Source: Unio delphinus (taxonomy: Eukaryota; Mollusca; Bivalvia; Unionida; Unionidae). Taken from it: a DNA stretch of 64,000 bases. The position numbers and the translations under genes are program-made. Below, piece by piece: positions 1-12,715 of the stretch (its first letter is position 1; each line of letters begins with the position of its first letter). The notes under the pieces are model-generated. The model had not been told where the DNA came from. It saw nothing but the letters and a program-made list of their open reading frames with translations, and searched no databases. The stretch covers positions 15,355,001 to 15,419,000 of the forward strand of contig JAQISU010000210.1 of NCBI GenBank assembly GCA_029339505.1, read 5' to 3'.

Positions 1-680
1 GCCTGAGATAATCAAATTTAGCCTCTTACCTCGTTTAACGGACGAGGACAAGTTTGGAAGATTGTACAATGGCTTAAACATTAACCTTATTTTAGCGTCA
101 TAATTCATCCATGTATTAATTCAGTCATACAACAATAAACTGCGTATTAATTATGTATAATATTAAATATGTGCTTTTTTGCTTGTGCGTCAAGTATAAT
201 TTTGTAATAATTTTACCCTAACAACATCCCTTATTGAGTATAAAAAATCTGTTTACAACATCAGAAATGAGTGTTCATGGGAATACCTCCGTTTGTGTTA
301 GCTATTTTCTAATGTGTCTTATTATATTGAAGCTATCCAGCATCAACGTAAAATTACGTGATTACAAACCCCAAGATCTGCTCAGCCTCATGTCACGTGG
401 GTATTTCAGGTGCGAGTTTAAAACTTTGCCTTGGGAATGCTACAATTCAGTGTTAAGAATGATGCATACGAATATCATCACTCACTGAGAGAGAAATAGA
501 ATTCATGACTTTTTTTTCTAAAACTTAAATTAAACATTATCAAAATATATAATATCGCATTGATCTCATGTTTTATATGAATTTATCTCTTCGTCTAAAG
601 TTTCTCTTGATTTTAGTGATTTTTAAAATTTATTTGATTATAAAGATTTGGCTTTGGGAAAACGTTTCTAACTGTGCACA
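1..680. other. AT-rich sequence, no gene recognised
   Basis: An 84-codon open stretch at 234-488 begins at TTG and has no recognisable domain. No splice-framed exon, RNA gene or repeat is evident. Confidence 0.5.
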
Positions 681-1090
681 GCTCCGGTGGCCTAGTAGTT
701 AGTGCATCCGCCTTGGATGCGGCAGGTCTTGGGTTCGATTTCGGCCAACCCATACCAAACACTTACTAACATGGTACTAACAACTGCCAGTTTTAGCTAA
801 ACTGGGCCGTCTCTAACAGAGGTCGCGGGTTCAAACCCTGACCGAGCCCTACCAAAGACTTATACAAAATGGTACAACCATCTGCCTCGCTAGGCGCTCA
901 GCATTAAGAGCTTAGTGTTAGGACTGGTCAGCCTGTGGTGTCAGGATAATGTGAGTGGGTGGTACATCATGCTTCATGTCTGCAGCATGATGCCCCAGTG
1001 CATGACATCACTATAAACTGCCACACTGCATACATTGTAGCGATATGCCTTCTAAATTGTTAAAGCTACGTTAAAAATCCTGATCACACA
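681..1090 (+). mobile_element. tRNA-derived SINE, family A, copy 1
   Basis: The head looks like a tRNA promoter, with an A-box-like GGCCTAGTAGTTAG near 689 and a B-box-like GGTTCGATT near 732. A second B-box-like GGTTCAAACCC lies at 828, so the head is composite. The body contains a conserved core (CTGCAGCATGATGCCCCAGTG near 980) that recurs at 8.83-9.09, 23.37-23.66 and 56.50-56.67 kb. The element runs into a CT/AT/CA microsatellite tail. The family name is not assigned because no database was searched. Confidence 0.8.
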
Positions 1091-1094
1091 CGCA

Positions 1095-1096
<2 letters not shown>

Positions 1097-1158
<62 letters not shown>

Positions 1159-1191
1159 CACACACACAAACACACACACACACACACACAC
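1097..1191. repeat. compound (CT)n(AT)n(CA)n microsatellite
   Basis: CT repeats are followed by AT repeats and then CA repeats, directly downstream of the family A SINE. This looks like its expanded tail. Confidence 0.9.
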
Positions 1192-1856
1192 TGCAATTAG
1201 CAAATAACTATGGGCAGACGTCATACGCAACTTAATGGTGACATTTATCCTTTCGCATAATAATATTCATGTTATATTTCAACTTATATGTATTTGAGAT
1301 GAGAGCAAGTTTGTCTAAACGCATGTCGGATTTTAATTTTCATGACTTCCTAAGAAAACAACAACCGTTACCCAGGGGTTCCGGTAAATTCTCGGAACAT
1401 CTTCTTTAGGCCAGTGATGCAAACTCCGTGGTGTGTTACTTCGCGCATATATAGAAATATCTTGACGATGTGCATGGTTTATTCGTTTTAATATCATCAT
1501 AATAATCTGATTTCTCATTTGTTCATGTTAACTATTTAGTCTTAACTAGCTTATATTTTTTGTAAATGTATGCAATAATTCTTACTTGCTGAAAATAGTA
1601 GGATTCTAATCAAATTATGGTAGAAATTAACGAGAAAGCAAACGACACAGTAATAAATATATATCTACAGTGCAGTAAAATGTGATACCGTTTCTAAATA
1701 ATCGCACACATTAAAATAATTAGTATTCCAACAAATATTAAAATGACGTGCAGAGTGGATAATGTGGTTGATAAGTTTATCGTTATTTATTAATATCTTG
1801 TACTGACTGTCATTTAGGAATTGTGTAATATTGGATTTAATAATGTAAGGATTTAA
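1192..1856. other. AT-rich sequence, no gene recognised
   Basis: The only open frame is a 61-codon minus-strand stretch at 1333-1518 without a recognisable domain. Nothing else is supported. Confidence 0.5.
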
Positions 1857-2188
1857 AACGATTGTTGTACTGAGATACACGTGCCTATAGCCTGTACTGA
1901 GATACACGTGCTTATAGCCTGTACTGAGATACCTGTACTTATAGCATGTATTGAGATGCATATGCCTATAGCTTGTACTTAGCCATGCCTATGGCTTGTA
2001 CTGAGATAAACATGCCTATAACATTACTGAGATACTCATGACTATAGCTTATATTGAGATACTCATGCCTATAGCTTGTACTGATATATCGATGCCTATA
2101 GCTTGTACTGAGATACCGATGCATACAGCTTGTACTGAGATACCAATGCTTATAGCTTGTGCTGAAATAAACATGCCTATAGCTTGAT
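1857..2188. repeat. minisatellite, about 27-bp unit, about 12 copies
   Basis: The unit reads approximately TGTACTGAGATAC followed by a variable ATGCCTATAGC-like half. Because 27 is a multiple of three, minus-strand frames translate as repetitive YLSTSYRH-type peptides, which are artefacts of the array. Confidence 0.93.
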
Positions 2189-2705
2189 AAAATCACACAT
2201 ATCGTGGACTTTTACTCGAAATGCAAGTCGTAGAAAATTATAGCTGTATTAAATTCCTTGTAGGTAGTATTAAAAAATGATCCATATGACTATATTTCAA
2301 AGCACGAAATGGTAAAGACAAATTATTCTTTGAGCTTTTATTATTGATTCAAAAACATAACACAGACGTGATGCAATAAATAAAAGACAAAAGCTAAGTA
2401 AGGAAAAAGAAACGAGAAAGAATATGTATTTGTTCTCAAAGTACTCATTTAGATTATCACCATTAATAATTATCAAAATTTGTGTTTTCTACATTGGAAA
2501 CTATACGTTTCCTTGACAAAGATGAAGTTCTGGCAACATAAGAAATTCAAAGATCTGAATGAAAGCAAACAGCTAACTTGTGACACAATTTAATGTTTTT
2601 GCAATAGCCATAATTTGTCAAGGTTTTCACATTTCCTACAAGCATGATATTTTTATATATAGTTAAATTTAAATATAAATCTTGACCCACTCTTTTAAAT
2701 TTTGA

Positions 2706-2708
<3 letters not shown>

Positions 2709-2752
<44 letters not shown>
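2709..2752. repeat. (CA)n microsatellite
   Basis: About 22 uninterrupted CA dinucleotides. Confidence 0.97.
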
Positions 2753-2754
<2 letters not shown>

Positions 2755-4901
2755 TATATATATTCAGAGTGAGAGAGAGTTTTAGCATACACACACAGAT
2801 ATAGCATACAATCAAGGTTGGGGTAGTATTATAATTTCGGAATATGCATAAATAATGTCATTTTCTGCGTGGAAGATAGTTCCCCAGGATCATGTTCAAA
2901 GTTCATAGACATGACTGGTAACTATCCAATATCCTTCCGAACAATCTAGCGAAATGTACGATGAATCCGGCATATTGGAAGCAAAATTAAAGATTTTTTG
3001 AATATCAAAACATGTTGCATTATCTATATGTGTTGTAGAGTGAATTAAGAATGTTTCTGTTCATTATTGAGACTATGGGAATTTAGTACTTGGGTAAACA
3101 TCGGGCTGTAACATTAGCATTTCTTGAGTTAGTATGAGAAACGGAACGAGCAGCTATATTGCCTTTTAAGAACACAAGTTTTGCGATGTATCGCTTTCTT
3201 AAGATTATTTGGTTTGTGAGCACACCATGGATGGGAATGTTACAAACCCCTATGGCAATCAAATAATAAGGTTTTATAGTTATCTATTGAGAATGTACTT
3301 CATGGATGCATGAACACAGACGTGAGCTCACGTAGGGTAACAACCGGAAAATTACACGCGGAATAGTTGATACAAGTTTCATTACTAAATGTGATGAATG
3401 TACTATTCGTATTCGTTCATCAACACGTATGATGAGCTTATAATGTATTTGCACTCATATAGTGACGTTGAAACCCATACAATCCATATAAAGAAAACCA
3501 TCCATACATACAAAATACAGATCGCAGAATATAGTTATGTGATAGTAACCAATGCAAATTATTAAAAGGCATCACTCAACTTTTGTATCCAACAATCAAC
3601 ATTGAAAATCACACAGCTGATGAAATATAGACTATATATCTAGTCCAACACAAAACCTGTCACAATCAATATGCCTAGGGAAAGCAGCCTGTGATTTATA
3701 TATATTATGACCAATAGGACACATTGTGTAATATAGTCCTCATGTCTTTCTCTGCGGAAAAAAATCAAATTTTCTAATCGACAATAAAATTACCCCGACC
3801 CCCACCTCCCCCCAATCACCCCCCCCCCAACAATTTATCCACATTGACTACAGTATAAACACGCCAACGAAAACTGTACTACTGTGAAGGTATATAAATT
3901 AGTCAAAGCTAGCTATTAGGTTAGTGCAAACGGCATATTAATATGGATCAAAGATAGTCAGAAGGTAACCGTTCACTTTAATCGGCATTTTTTCAGAGCT
4001 TTCAACATTTTTTATCTTTTTCTGCGAATGTCTTGATTGTTTTGTTTAATTTTTAACTTTATGAGAAAAATACCTGCTATAACTCAGCCTAGTTCCTCTG
4101 TAAAATTCAGTCGGATACTGTTTCACCTCAAAATTCCATGTACCTATATTTCTTTAAAACCAAACGTTTTCTGTTTCTCAGAAGTACATCTGAACTTCTG
4201 GCAAGCGTGAGCGCAGATGATGGTTTTATATACGACACTTACCAATTATTTAATGTGTGTGTCCGTCTGTGTGTTGGTCAGTTAGTGTAGTAATGTCATC
4301 AGGAAGTAAAGTATCGTATAAAAAGGTTCCAATGCCAGTGGGTTTGTAATCGTAATTTGTTTGTTTGTTTGTTTATTTGTTTTATCTTATGCAAACCAAC
4401 AGGCACATTTACAAAGAGACTGTGGACAGTAGGTCATAGCGTGGGTAGTAAAAGTATGGGCTTTGGACAATACTAGTTTATTCCCTGTTATTCGGTGTGG
4501 TATTTCTATTTTGTCTCCGCCGTTTCAATCCAGTCATTTTCCTTTCACAGATTATATTTTTAATCCTTATCTAATACAATTATTCACCAATGCCACATTT
4601 CTGTATAGAATCGTAACTCACTATGCAATTTCAAAAGTCCTTGTTCTGACATGTTAAATTCCCTTAGATTCAATACCACCTCCTTGCTAATGTCAAAAAT
4701 TAGTCTTCATGATGTCACAAAAAATTAAATAATGTTTAACTTCATAAATCTTAGATGATCTCATGCAACACTCATATTTTCCTATCAAGAGTTTTTGCTA
4801 CTTTATCTTTGGTTTTGAGTTTTCTTTATTGGGGTTATTTATTTTATGCCTGTGCTATAAGGTACTAATGAATTGTAAATGTGTGTCACTCTTTGTAGGC
4901 A

Positions 4902-4905
<4 letters not shown>

Positions 4906-4961
<56 letters not shown>
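4906..4961. repeat. (GA)n microsatellite
   Basis: About 28 uninterrupted GA dinucleotides. They create apparent RERE/SLSL reading frames on the two strands. Confidence 0.97.
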
Positions 4962-4963
<2 letters not shown>

Positions 4964-6305
4964 CAAGCAGAGTATTTCGATGAAATTGAATCTACCGATG
5001 CAGCATGAAACAATAATTTATAAATATTAATGCGACATTGGAAGATCAAAAGTTGACGAAATCTCTGTACAAAATGTCTATTATTCGAACCCATTAGGAA
5101 TACAAGATTTCATCCAGATAATTACATACAATGGACTGACATATAAGAACATAGATTTCATCCCGATAATCAGTCGTGTGAATGTAAAAGTTATGAACGC
5201 GAAGCAAGGAGGCATTGATCAGGGCAACGTCGGATAACATGTAGTCTGTCCGTATTTGTCCCGGTAGATGGTCAGGTGTTATCACACTTTACATCAATAT
5301 TAATCTTTGAGGTTGTCACGTAAGCTTAAATTATTAATATTTCATCGAACCGTTATCAGCAGTTAATCCTTCTTGATTTGGTTGTCATATCAATATAATA
5401 AAATGCATTGCAGCACTGAAAGATCGATAATCTAGTCTATTTATCCGCTCATTCAGTACAGTAATCGTCCACGTTTTAGATTTTATTATTTTTTGACAAA
5501 TTTCAATTTTGCGTATAAAGTTTACATAATTTCCCTGAGTTTCTGAACATAATTTAGTATTTAGTATTTACTAAACGTTATCCCAATTTTATACCTATAT
5601 TCTCGGCTTTGACTGGAATGCGGTCGAATTGTTATTCATTAAAGCATATTCGCAAGGGATACTAATAGCCGATCTCAGATTAGATCTAAACACAAAATTA
5701 AATACATACGTCTAATAACATTAACACATAAACATATGAAATAAGAATCTGAATTAGGAATGAAATAAATGCAGCAGTTCCCTCCTTATTGCAACTATAC
5801 TACCTCAACATTTCTGAATTATCCAAATTGGAAATAACCCCAACCTCATCAACATGTTTATTATAAATATTAGGATTAAAGATCGTAAAGAACTATCTAT
5901 TTATAAATCCTATGTAACATCTTTAAAATATAATCTATACACATGCAGAAAATAGCTATATAATATCTTGTCCACAATCAATACCACAAATTACAGCCAT
6001 GGACAAAATGTATACTCAATATAAATAAAGTGAAAAAGATCACACCAAAATATAAAAAATATCTACCAGCATTGTTTATTGGTACGTCCTTACAATTTAA
6101 AGCTCCCGCTTAGCAACCATTGTCGTGTTCCTCTATTATTATCACATCAAACGATAAGTCAAATAAAACCTATTGATTTCATGTATTAATTTAATATAGT
6201 AGTTACATAAATACCTATGTTTTAATTCAAACCGTTATTGCACCTTTTGACATTTTACATTTTTTGGAATTACACTAATTACACTAATTTCTGTTTTGGA
6301 ACGAC

Positions 6306-6972
6306 TAATAGTCTTCAATACTCTGTCAATATCTAGTGATAGTCTGTTGTCCATTGATAGTCTACTTGTCTTGAATACTCTTGACAATATCTAGTGATAG
6401 TCTGTTGTCTAATGATAGTCTACTTGTGTTCAATACTCTGTCAATATCGAGTGAAAGTCTGTTGTCTAGTGATAGTCTACTTTTATTCAATACTCTGTCA
6501 ATATCAGCGAAAGTCTGTCTATTGATAGTCTACTTGTATTCAATACTCTGTCAATATCTAGTGATAGTCTGTTGTCTAGTAATAATCTATTTGTCTTGAA
6601 TACTTTTGTCAATATCTAGTGATAGTCTGTTGTCTAGTGATTGTCTACTTGTATTCAATATTCTGTCAATATCTAGTGATAGTCTGTTGTCTATTGATAG
6701 TCTACTTGTGTTCAATACTCTGACAATATCTAGTGATAGTCTGTTGTCTAGTGATAATCTATTTGTCTTGAATACTGTTGTCAATATCTAGAGATAGTCT
6801 GTTGTCTAGTGATAATCTACTTGTGTTTAATGCTCTGTCAATATCTAGCGATAGTCTGTCTATTGATAGTGTACTTGTATTCAATACTCTGCAAATATCT
6901 AGTGATAGTCTGTTGTCTAGTGATAGTCTACTTGTATTCAATACTCTGTCAATATCTAGTGATAGTCTGTTC
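6306..6972. repeat. minisatellite, about 57-bp unit, about 11 copies
   Basis: The unit contains CTGTCAATATCTAGTGATAG, then TCTGTTGTCTAGTGATAGTC, then TACTTGTATTCAATACT. The 12-mer TAGTGATAGTCT occurs twice within many units, so the unit itself probably arose from an older, shorter repeat. Period 57 is a multiple of three, which yields overlapping pseudo-ORFs on both strands. Confidence 0.93.
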
Positions 6973-7654
6973 TGAAAATTTGGTATAAGAGAAGACCGGA
7001 TTCCTACTTAATGAAAAACTGGAAGATGTATATGTTATTTATTTTATGATAAACAGCTGAGATCTTGCATAAGTTGCTTTTATAACACAATCAAAGTTAC
7101 CCCTATGGTGGTCCTTATTAGAAACAAAAGTATCTTTACTTTTAAATAATGAAATGTATGATTACACTAATCATTTGATTTTTTATAGTACACGGGCTAG
7201 TAGAATGAGTTAAACTTAACTCATGTCCCTTGTCACCAATTTAATCTCACATCTCCATCAATTTGCTTATACCATGAAATATAATTTCAATAGATTTAAT
7301 AAAATATTAAAAATTTTCTTACGACTGCCTCGTTTGAATTGTAAGCTGTTTATTCGAGCTTCATGACATGAAAGTATTCACTTTACACCGATATCTTTAT
7401 CATTTCTTCTAAACATGTTAAGCTGTCTTTGCTTTTCAAGACTATGCTGTTTTCAAATAAGATCTTTTTAAAAACAAATGACTAACATAGTCTGGTGTAT
7501 TTAATCCTATTTCGTAACACTTAATAGGATTTCTTTCATTAATTTTGCCTGAGACTACTCTGCCACAAGAGGAAGCGAAACTGGTGAAAAGCATCTTGAT
7601 ACTCTTATTATTGCAACTGTTACTACAGTAAGTAGTTAATACTACCACCGATAC

Positions 7655-7706
<52 letters not shown>

Positions 7707-8591
7707 CTCAGGAACGTGTGGCAGGATATAGCTGGAGGGAGATAACAATGACAATAAATATTGTCTGATTCCTTCTTAGTTGAACCCCTTTGCTGAACTT
7801 GATAATAGTTAAGCAATTTCAAAAGTAAGCGATGCAGTCAAGGGAGATCATTGGTTTATTTAAACGTATTCTTCAGCGATATCTTGCTTCTTTGTGATGT
7901 TAGGATGAGAGTTGAGAGCTAATCCCTTCTATGAAAAATTATTCCTGCTGGTAAAAGGCACTTGAATTGAATCTTATTACATCACATCAATTAAAAGTGT
8001 CCATCTGTTTCATAATATACCACAAAGCAGAACATATTTTAAAGTCAGTTTATATAGCATGTAAGGAACGAGTTTATGTATTACCTAAATATTCGTTGAG
8101 CTTCAATGTCTTTGATTTACGCTGAATACTGATTTACTAATTAAATTATTGGAATTAATGCGTAAAAGTAGTATTCGTACGGACGCATATAACAATTTCT
8201 CATTAGGTAATCTCGGGTGAATTTGTCACGAGGTAATGCGGAAACAAAAAAGCGCGGATTATTTTCAGGTACATCGAATAAACATTAAGAACACATATTT
8301 CGGTGACATCTGGAGTAAGGGTGGAATTGATCAAGTCACAGACTTCATAACCCTTTCTTAACGTGCTTTGGTACTTTTATCACTTGGTATCTTAAATCGG
8401 TCTTTAATCACTTGGAGCTAATAGATCGGAAGGAAATACAGGGAGATCCATAAATACTTTAACCTATAGTAATGTCAAACCTTGTTAGAGATTTATAATG
8501 CACTATAATTTTAATTGCACAAGGACCTAAATTGATTTACCTGTTATCATTGTTATGTACATGGACATGACCTACTGCCACAATACAAACA
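6973..8591. other. non-genic AT-rich stretch
   Basis: Contains a (TTA/ATT)n microsatellite at about 7652-7704. The minus-strand frame at 7442-7822 is poly-isoleucine from that microsatellite. No gene recognised. Confidence 0.5.
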
Positions 8592-8717
8592 ATGAGCACA
8601 CGCAGGAGTAGACAGAACGTTTCTACAGCACCGAAACAAAACACAGAAGGCATGCCCATCACGCAAATTATGATGATAAAAGATCTCGAAGACAGTGACA
8701 AGGAAGAACCAGCACCA
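8592..8717 (+). CDS. possible 5' coding exon, basic then acidic tail
   Basis: The frame starts at an ATG with an A at -3. It reads MSTRRSRQNVSTAPKQ, then an acidic stretch ending DLEDSDKEEPAPV, with codon choice that looks more coding-like than the surroundings. A plausible donor (CCA|GTAAAT) follows codon 42 in phase 0. It lies about 8 kb upstream of the propeller exon on the same strand and could be an early exon of that gene. However, its phase 0 end does not match the phase 1 acceptor at 16915, so at least one further exon would be needed. No domain is recognised. Confidence 0.27.
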
Positions 8718-8830
8718 GTAAATGTATTTACAATGAACCAGGGAAAGAAACAAAGAAAAATAAATGAAAGAAAGATTTTTTGGGTTTGTTTGTTTAGGAT
8801 TTTTAACGTAACGTTAACAATTTTCAGTCA

Positions 8831-9094
8831 TATCGCTACGTCTTCTGCAGTTTATAGTGATGTCTAGCACTGGGAGATCATGCCGCAGACATGTAGCATG
8901 ATGTCCCACCCAGTCACATTATCCTGACACGAGACCGACCATTCCTAACACTAACCTCTTAATGCTGAGCTTCAAGCGAGGCAGCTGCTAGTAGTATTTT
9001 TTGTAAGTCTTTGGTAGGACTCTGCCGAGGATAGAAACCACGACCTCCCGCTTCCGCGGTGGACGCTCTAACCACTAGGCCACCGGAGTGATTA
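8831..9094 (-). mobile_element. tRNA-derived SINE, family A, copy 2
   Basis: Read on the minus strand, this matches the copy at 681-1090. The promoter head lies at the 9094 end (A-box-like GGCCTAGTGGTTAG) and the conserved core with ACATGTAGCATGATGTCCC near 8890. Confidence 0.82.
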
Positions 9095-9149
9095 TCTGAT
9101 GTTTAAAAATGAGTGAAAATTACCGTCTGCCGTGTCAAGACTGTAGTCT

Positions 9150-9715
9150 AATATTTTAAAAATATGTAATATGTATGCATTGGAGGTAGCGGCAGATATG
9201 ACAGAAGGTTGCTTTCGTCTGTGTACGAGATGATGGAGAGAGGTGGGCTTGATACACTGTCTCCTTTTGGTAAGCAGTTCTGCGATTTCTTCGTTTCCTC
9301 AAAGCAGTTGTTGGTTCCTTTAGTGGTGAATCCAAGAATTTATTATGAGGTTTGCAGATGGCACCCTTCATGTTATTCAACGTCTCTTCCGGAGGTAGAT
9401 CTGGCGAAAAAAGTCTAGAATGCAGGCGGTCTTGAAAATCTACATTGACATCAGCACACAAAATGTTTTTGATCTGCATCTTTCTTCTTTGGATTCTTCA
9501 TTGTTGTCGGGACCTGGGCTTGAAGTGGAAGTAGCTTTTGCATTTGACAAGACGATGATCTGTGTGGCACTCTGCACTGAGAATCACTCTGGTATGAAGG
9601 ACATCTTTTATGTCCCTCTGGCGTACTATGATGTGATATATTACGTGCCAGTGTTTTTATCTAGTGCGAGTCTCTGCCCAATCTTGCATTGAAATCTCCG
9701 AGGATGATTATTGTC
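9150..9715 (-). mobile_element. degenerate RTE-type LINE fragment (endonuclease to RT linker)
   Basis: On the minus strand, 9712-9667 encodes IIILGDFNARLGRD, the apurinic endonuclease GDFNAR motif of RTE-type non-LTR retrotransposons (the proteins often annotated as craniofacial development protein 2-like). After a deletion, 9630-9540 encodes RDIKDVLHTRV, then SAECHTDHRL, which carries the TDHR catalytic-core signature near the end of that domain. Further down, at 9235-9180, a linker reading YQAHLSPSSRTQTKATF matches the family's YQAHL region. Several frame changes and the missing part between GDFNAR and TDHR show that it is dead. Family assignment rests on remembered motifs. Confidence 0.78.
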
Positions 9716-9760
9716 ACAGGATGAGCCGGGTTGGGACGGGATTAGTGAAGACACATTTAG

Positions 9761-9962
9761 GTGTTTGATTATCCCGTCAAATGATTGGTCAATGAAACCA
9801 TGTGACCTCATTGTGGGACTACAATTTACTTCTTAAGGTTGTTATAAAGTTCAGAATTAGTTTGTTATTTATGTGTTTTTATACCCCGTATAATGATTGG
9901 TCAATGAAACCATGTGACCACATTGTGGGGCTACATATTGCTCCTTAAGGTTGTTACACATG
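9761..9962. repeat. two direct repeats of about 90 bp, period about 112
   Basis: Both copies contain ATGATTGGTCAATGAAACCA, followed by TGTGACC and a shared TTAAGGTTGTTA end. They lie just beyond the 3' end of the minus-strand LINE fragment at 10.05-10.7 kb and may belong to its 3' untranslated region. Confidence 0.8.
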
Positions 9963-10049
9963 TTAAAATATTTCTATCTATTTAGGTGAATAGGCGATGT
10001 TACTATATTTTTTTCAATTAGCACAGTTGTTTTAAGCAGTTCAATTATA

Positions 10050-10715
10050 TTTTTGAATGTTCCTTGAGGGTTGGTGTTAGTTAATTGGATTACTTCTGGG
10101 TATGTACTTGGTGTGGCTATGTTTAGTTGTTTGGATCTAAATTTGTCCCTTTCCTATTTGGTTTTGTACAATTCTTGAAGATATGGTGTAAATCTTCTGT
10201 GGTGTTACAATTGTGACAATTAATGTTATGTGGGAAGGGTCCTATGTATATTCAAAAGCTGTTTGCCAGTTTGGTTTTTCCTATTATTATTAAATTTATT
10301 TTAGATTGTTCATAACCTCTGCACCTGGGTGGTTTTATTACTCTACTAGCTTCCTTAATGATGTTGTGTAATATTCTCCCTTGTTTATTTATGTCCCAAT
10401 CGGTTTGCCATTTTTGGTTAATCATTGTGTTATTTAAACTATATAGTTCAGTTTGGCTATATTTCAGTTCCATGTAATTAGGTTCGTCGAGTTTTTTTTT
10501 AGCAAGTTGGTCTGCTAACTCATTACCTTTGATGTCAATGAGGGATGGAATCCACATAAATTCTGCCACAAGTTTATTTGAATTTAGGGTTTTTAGTATT
10601 AGGTTTTGTTTTAAGAAATTTTCTCTAGCTTTTGTGGTGTTATTTTTGATTGAGGTTAGGTCAATTTGTGAAAATAATATCAAAATATTTATATTATTAT
10701 AAAAATTACAAGCAT
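10050..10715 (-). mobile_element. I-superfamily LINE 3' fragment (RNase H and zinc knuckle)
   Basis: The minus-strand frame 10683-10252 encodes a ribonuclease H-like segment with the late motif IPSLIDIKGNELADQLAKK (the H/D region of LINE RNase H, with the usual H replaced by L). It ends KTKLANSF. Beyond the stop, about 10230-10180 encodes CHNCNTTEDLHHIFKNC, a CCHC-like knuckle typical of the C-terminus of I/Jockey-type ORF2. The N-terminal half of RNase H is absent. The piece probably belongs to the same family as the endonuclease/RT piece at 13.5-15.9 kb. Confidence 0.75.
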
Positions 10716-12588
10716 CTATAGTGACTGGTAAATAAAAGTAAATGGCTGAAAAACTGTAATTAGATTAAGGAAGTGACAAACAACTTTTCCAATTTTTTTC
10801 AACGTCGGCATATATTTTAGCAATTAGTAAGATGATCCTAATATCTTGTTTTTAAGTGAAGATGGAAGCAAAAATGCGAAAACTTACATTGTATTGAAAA
10901 AGAAACAAAATGAGAAATAAGTGTTCTCTACAGAAAGGTCACCAGATGTGCCATATACCTATTAAACAACAAATCAACCCAAACCATGTATTTAGCAATA
11001 TGTACGTAATAATTACCGTCTCAGTCAAGAGAAAAAGCCCCCTCCCTTCCTGAAAAAAAGGAAATTTTTTAAGGATTCGACTAACCGCAAGAGCAACAAC
11101 AACATCTTTTATAAAAACAACTCCAAATATCGTGCACATCATCATCACAACAACAACAGTAGGAAAATAACGGAACTAAATTATCATTGTGCATTACTAT
11201 GATGATGATAATGATCATATGTCGTGCCCCTTGTTACGACTATTTTGATAAATAACTTGACTTGATCATGATGAAAATGGCATTGATGAAAATGGCCACA
11301 GATTTGTAAAGGATCCCAATCATTATTTCGATACCACCTATGAATAAACAGTCACTGTTAATTTACAACTGATAACCTCGTGACCTTGGCCTTGATGTGT
11401 ACTGAGAATAACAGTAACAAAGAAATGCTGCTAGACAAAATCACACCTTTGATAAATACTGCACACTCAGTTTAGAACTTTAAATCGCGTTTGGTGTATA
11501 CCATAGTGTCTTTTGAAATAAATGGAAGATTTGTCAAAATACGTTAGTTGAATAAGTAATGAATTCTTTTCTTGCGGCGATATAACACAGGTCTTTAGAT
11601 GTTATAAGGTCGAACGCTAATACGTCACTATGTACCGATGACGTCATAAAGAATCCAAAACACAGAATGGTTTCCTGTCGAACATTTACATTATTGTACG
11701 AACGTAACGAAATCGTGACCTTTCCTAATTCACAACGGTCACGGATACGGTAACTAATGTAAACAAGATGGCCGATGTGTGCAATGCTATGCAATTTTCT
11801 ATCTACTGATTTAAATCAAGTACTTCTTGATTGGAAAATAATAACTCTAAATGTACTATTGTACAGGTCAATGCTTTACTAAAAGAATGTGTTTAAAAAG
11901 GCGTGCTGCTCTGGAACACTTGATACAAGCAATGGCGTTAGGGATGGAAAGAAAATGGTTATCTGATAATTATCTAATGACAGTAGCTTGCTAACACATT
12001 GGAAGTGCCACGTTTATACTGATATCTCTTAAGGACAACAAATTTTTTACCTAATAATCCTTTGCTGTAAGCTACATCCCACTTCCAAATCTTCAAGCAA
12101 TGAACATATGCAATGGTCTGTTACGATGAGGCTAACAAATCGCTTTAAGTCACAAAATGGAGAAAAAAAGAACACGTGCTTTACACCTTTTGTTGCTGTT
12201 ATATACAGTAGATAATATTCCAAAGTTTCCCTGAGAAAATTCATTTAAAAAATGATATTTAAGTGTAACAGTCCATATTGCCTTTTCTAGATTTAGCGTT
12301 GCAAACAGATTGATAATAATTTGCATGAATTATTGTGATGAGGGTTTAATCATTTTTATTTCTGAAATAATTTGCAAACTTTAATTTACAAATAAATGTA
12401 ACATTAAAAAATGACAAATTAGGTAAAGCAGCTCCAAGTGTTAAACTTGTTTTTATTTTTTGTAATAAGACATTGGAACACCTTAATGATATCCAGCTAG
12501 CACCAACATATAGACAAGCATGGCACATTAAGTTTAGACCCTAGGAATGGTGCAGTTATATTATCCGTGTTGGGGGACGGATACTACA
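10716..12588. other. non-genic stretch
   Basis: No recognisable domain or exon on either strand. Minus-strand frames at 10.9, 11.5, 12.0 and 12.3 kb have no family resemblance. Confidence 0.5.
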
Positions 12589-12715
12589 GTGGGTCCGTGG
12601 TTCTTTCCGGGGGTTGTCCCAGGTTTTTCCTCCACCAATAATACTGGCTGCCATATATAGCCTATCGCGTGCTGAAAAATGGCATTAGACCCTAACACAT
12701 CAACAACAACATATT
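12589..12715 (+). mobile_element. tRNA-derived SINE, family B, 3' part
   Basis: Carries the family B core: GTGGTTCTTTCCGGGGGTTG, then CCTCCACCAATAATACTGGC, then GCCATATATAGCCTATCG, ending in a CAACAACAAC tail. The tRNA-like head present in the copy at 49,895 is missing. Confidence 0.78.

Larger units (their letters stand above)
2189..6305. other. non-genic AT-rich stretch with microsatellites
   Basis: No exon with plausible splice sites and no recognisable domain was found on either strand. Short frames at 2.5, 4.5, 4.8 and 5.1 kb are either unrecognised or run through microsatellites. Confidence 0.5.

Noticed and set aside
720..760. A functional tRNA gene
   Set aside because: A- and B-box-like sites are present, but no acceptor-stem pairing was seen and the unit is repeated with a shared non-tRNA core. 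It is a SINE head.
6381..6975. Overlapping frames on both strands with SLLSSDSLL-type repeats
   Set aside because: They come from the 57-bp minisatellite, whose length is a multiple of three.
9209..9692. Plus-strand frames at 9.2 and 9.4 kb as a gene
   Set aside because: The minus strand carries GDFNAR and TDHR motifs of an RTE element, so the plus frames are incidental.
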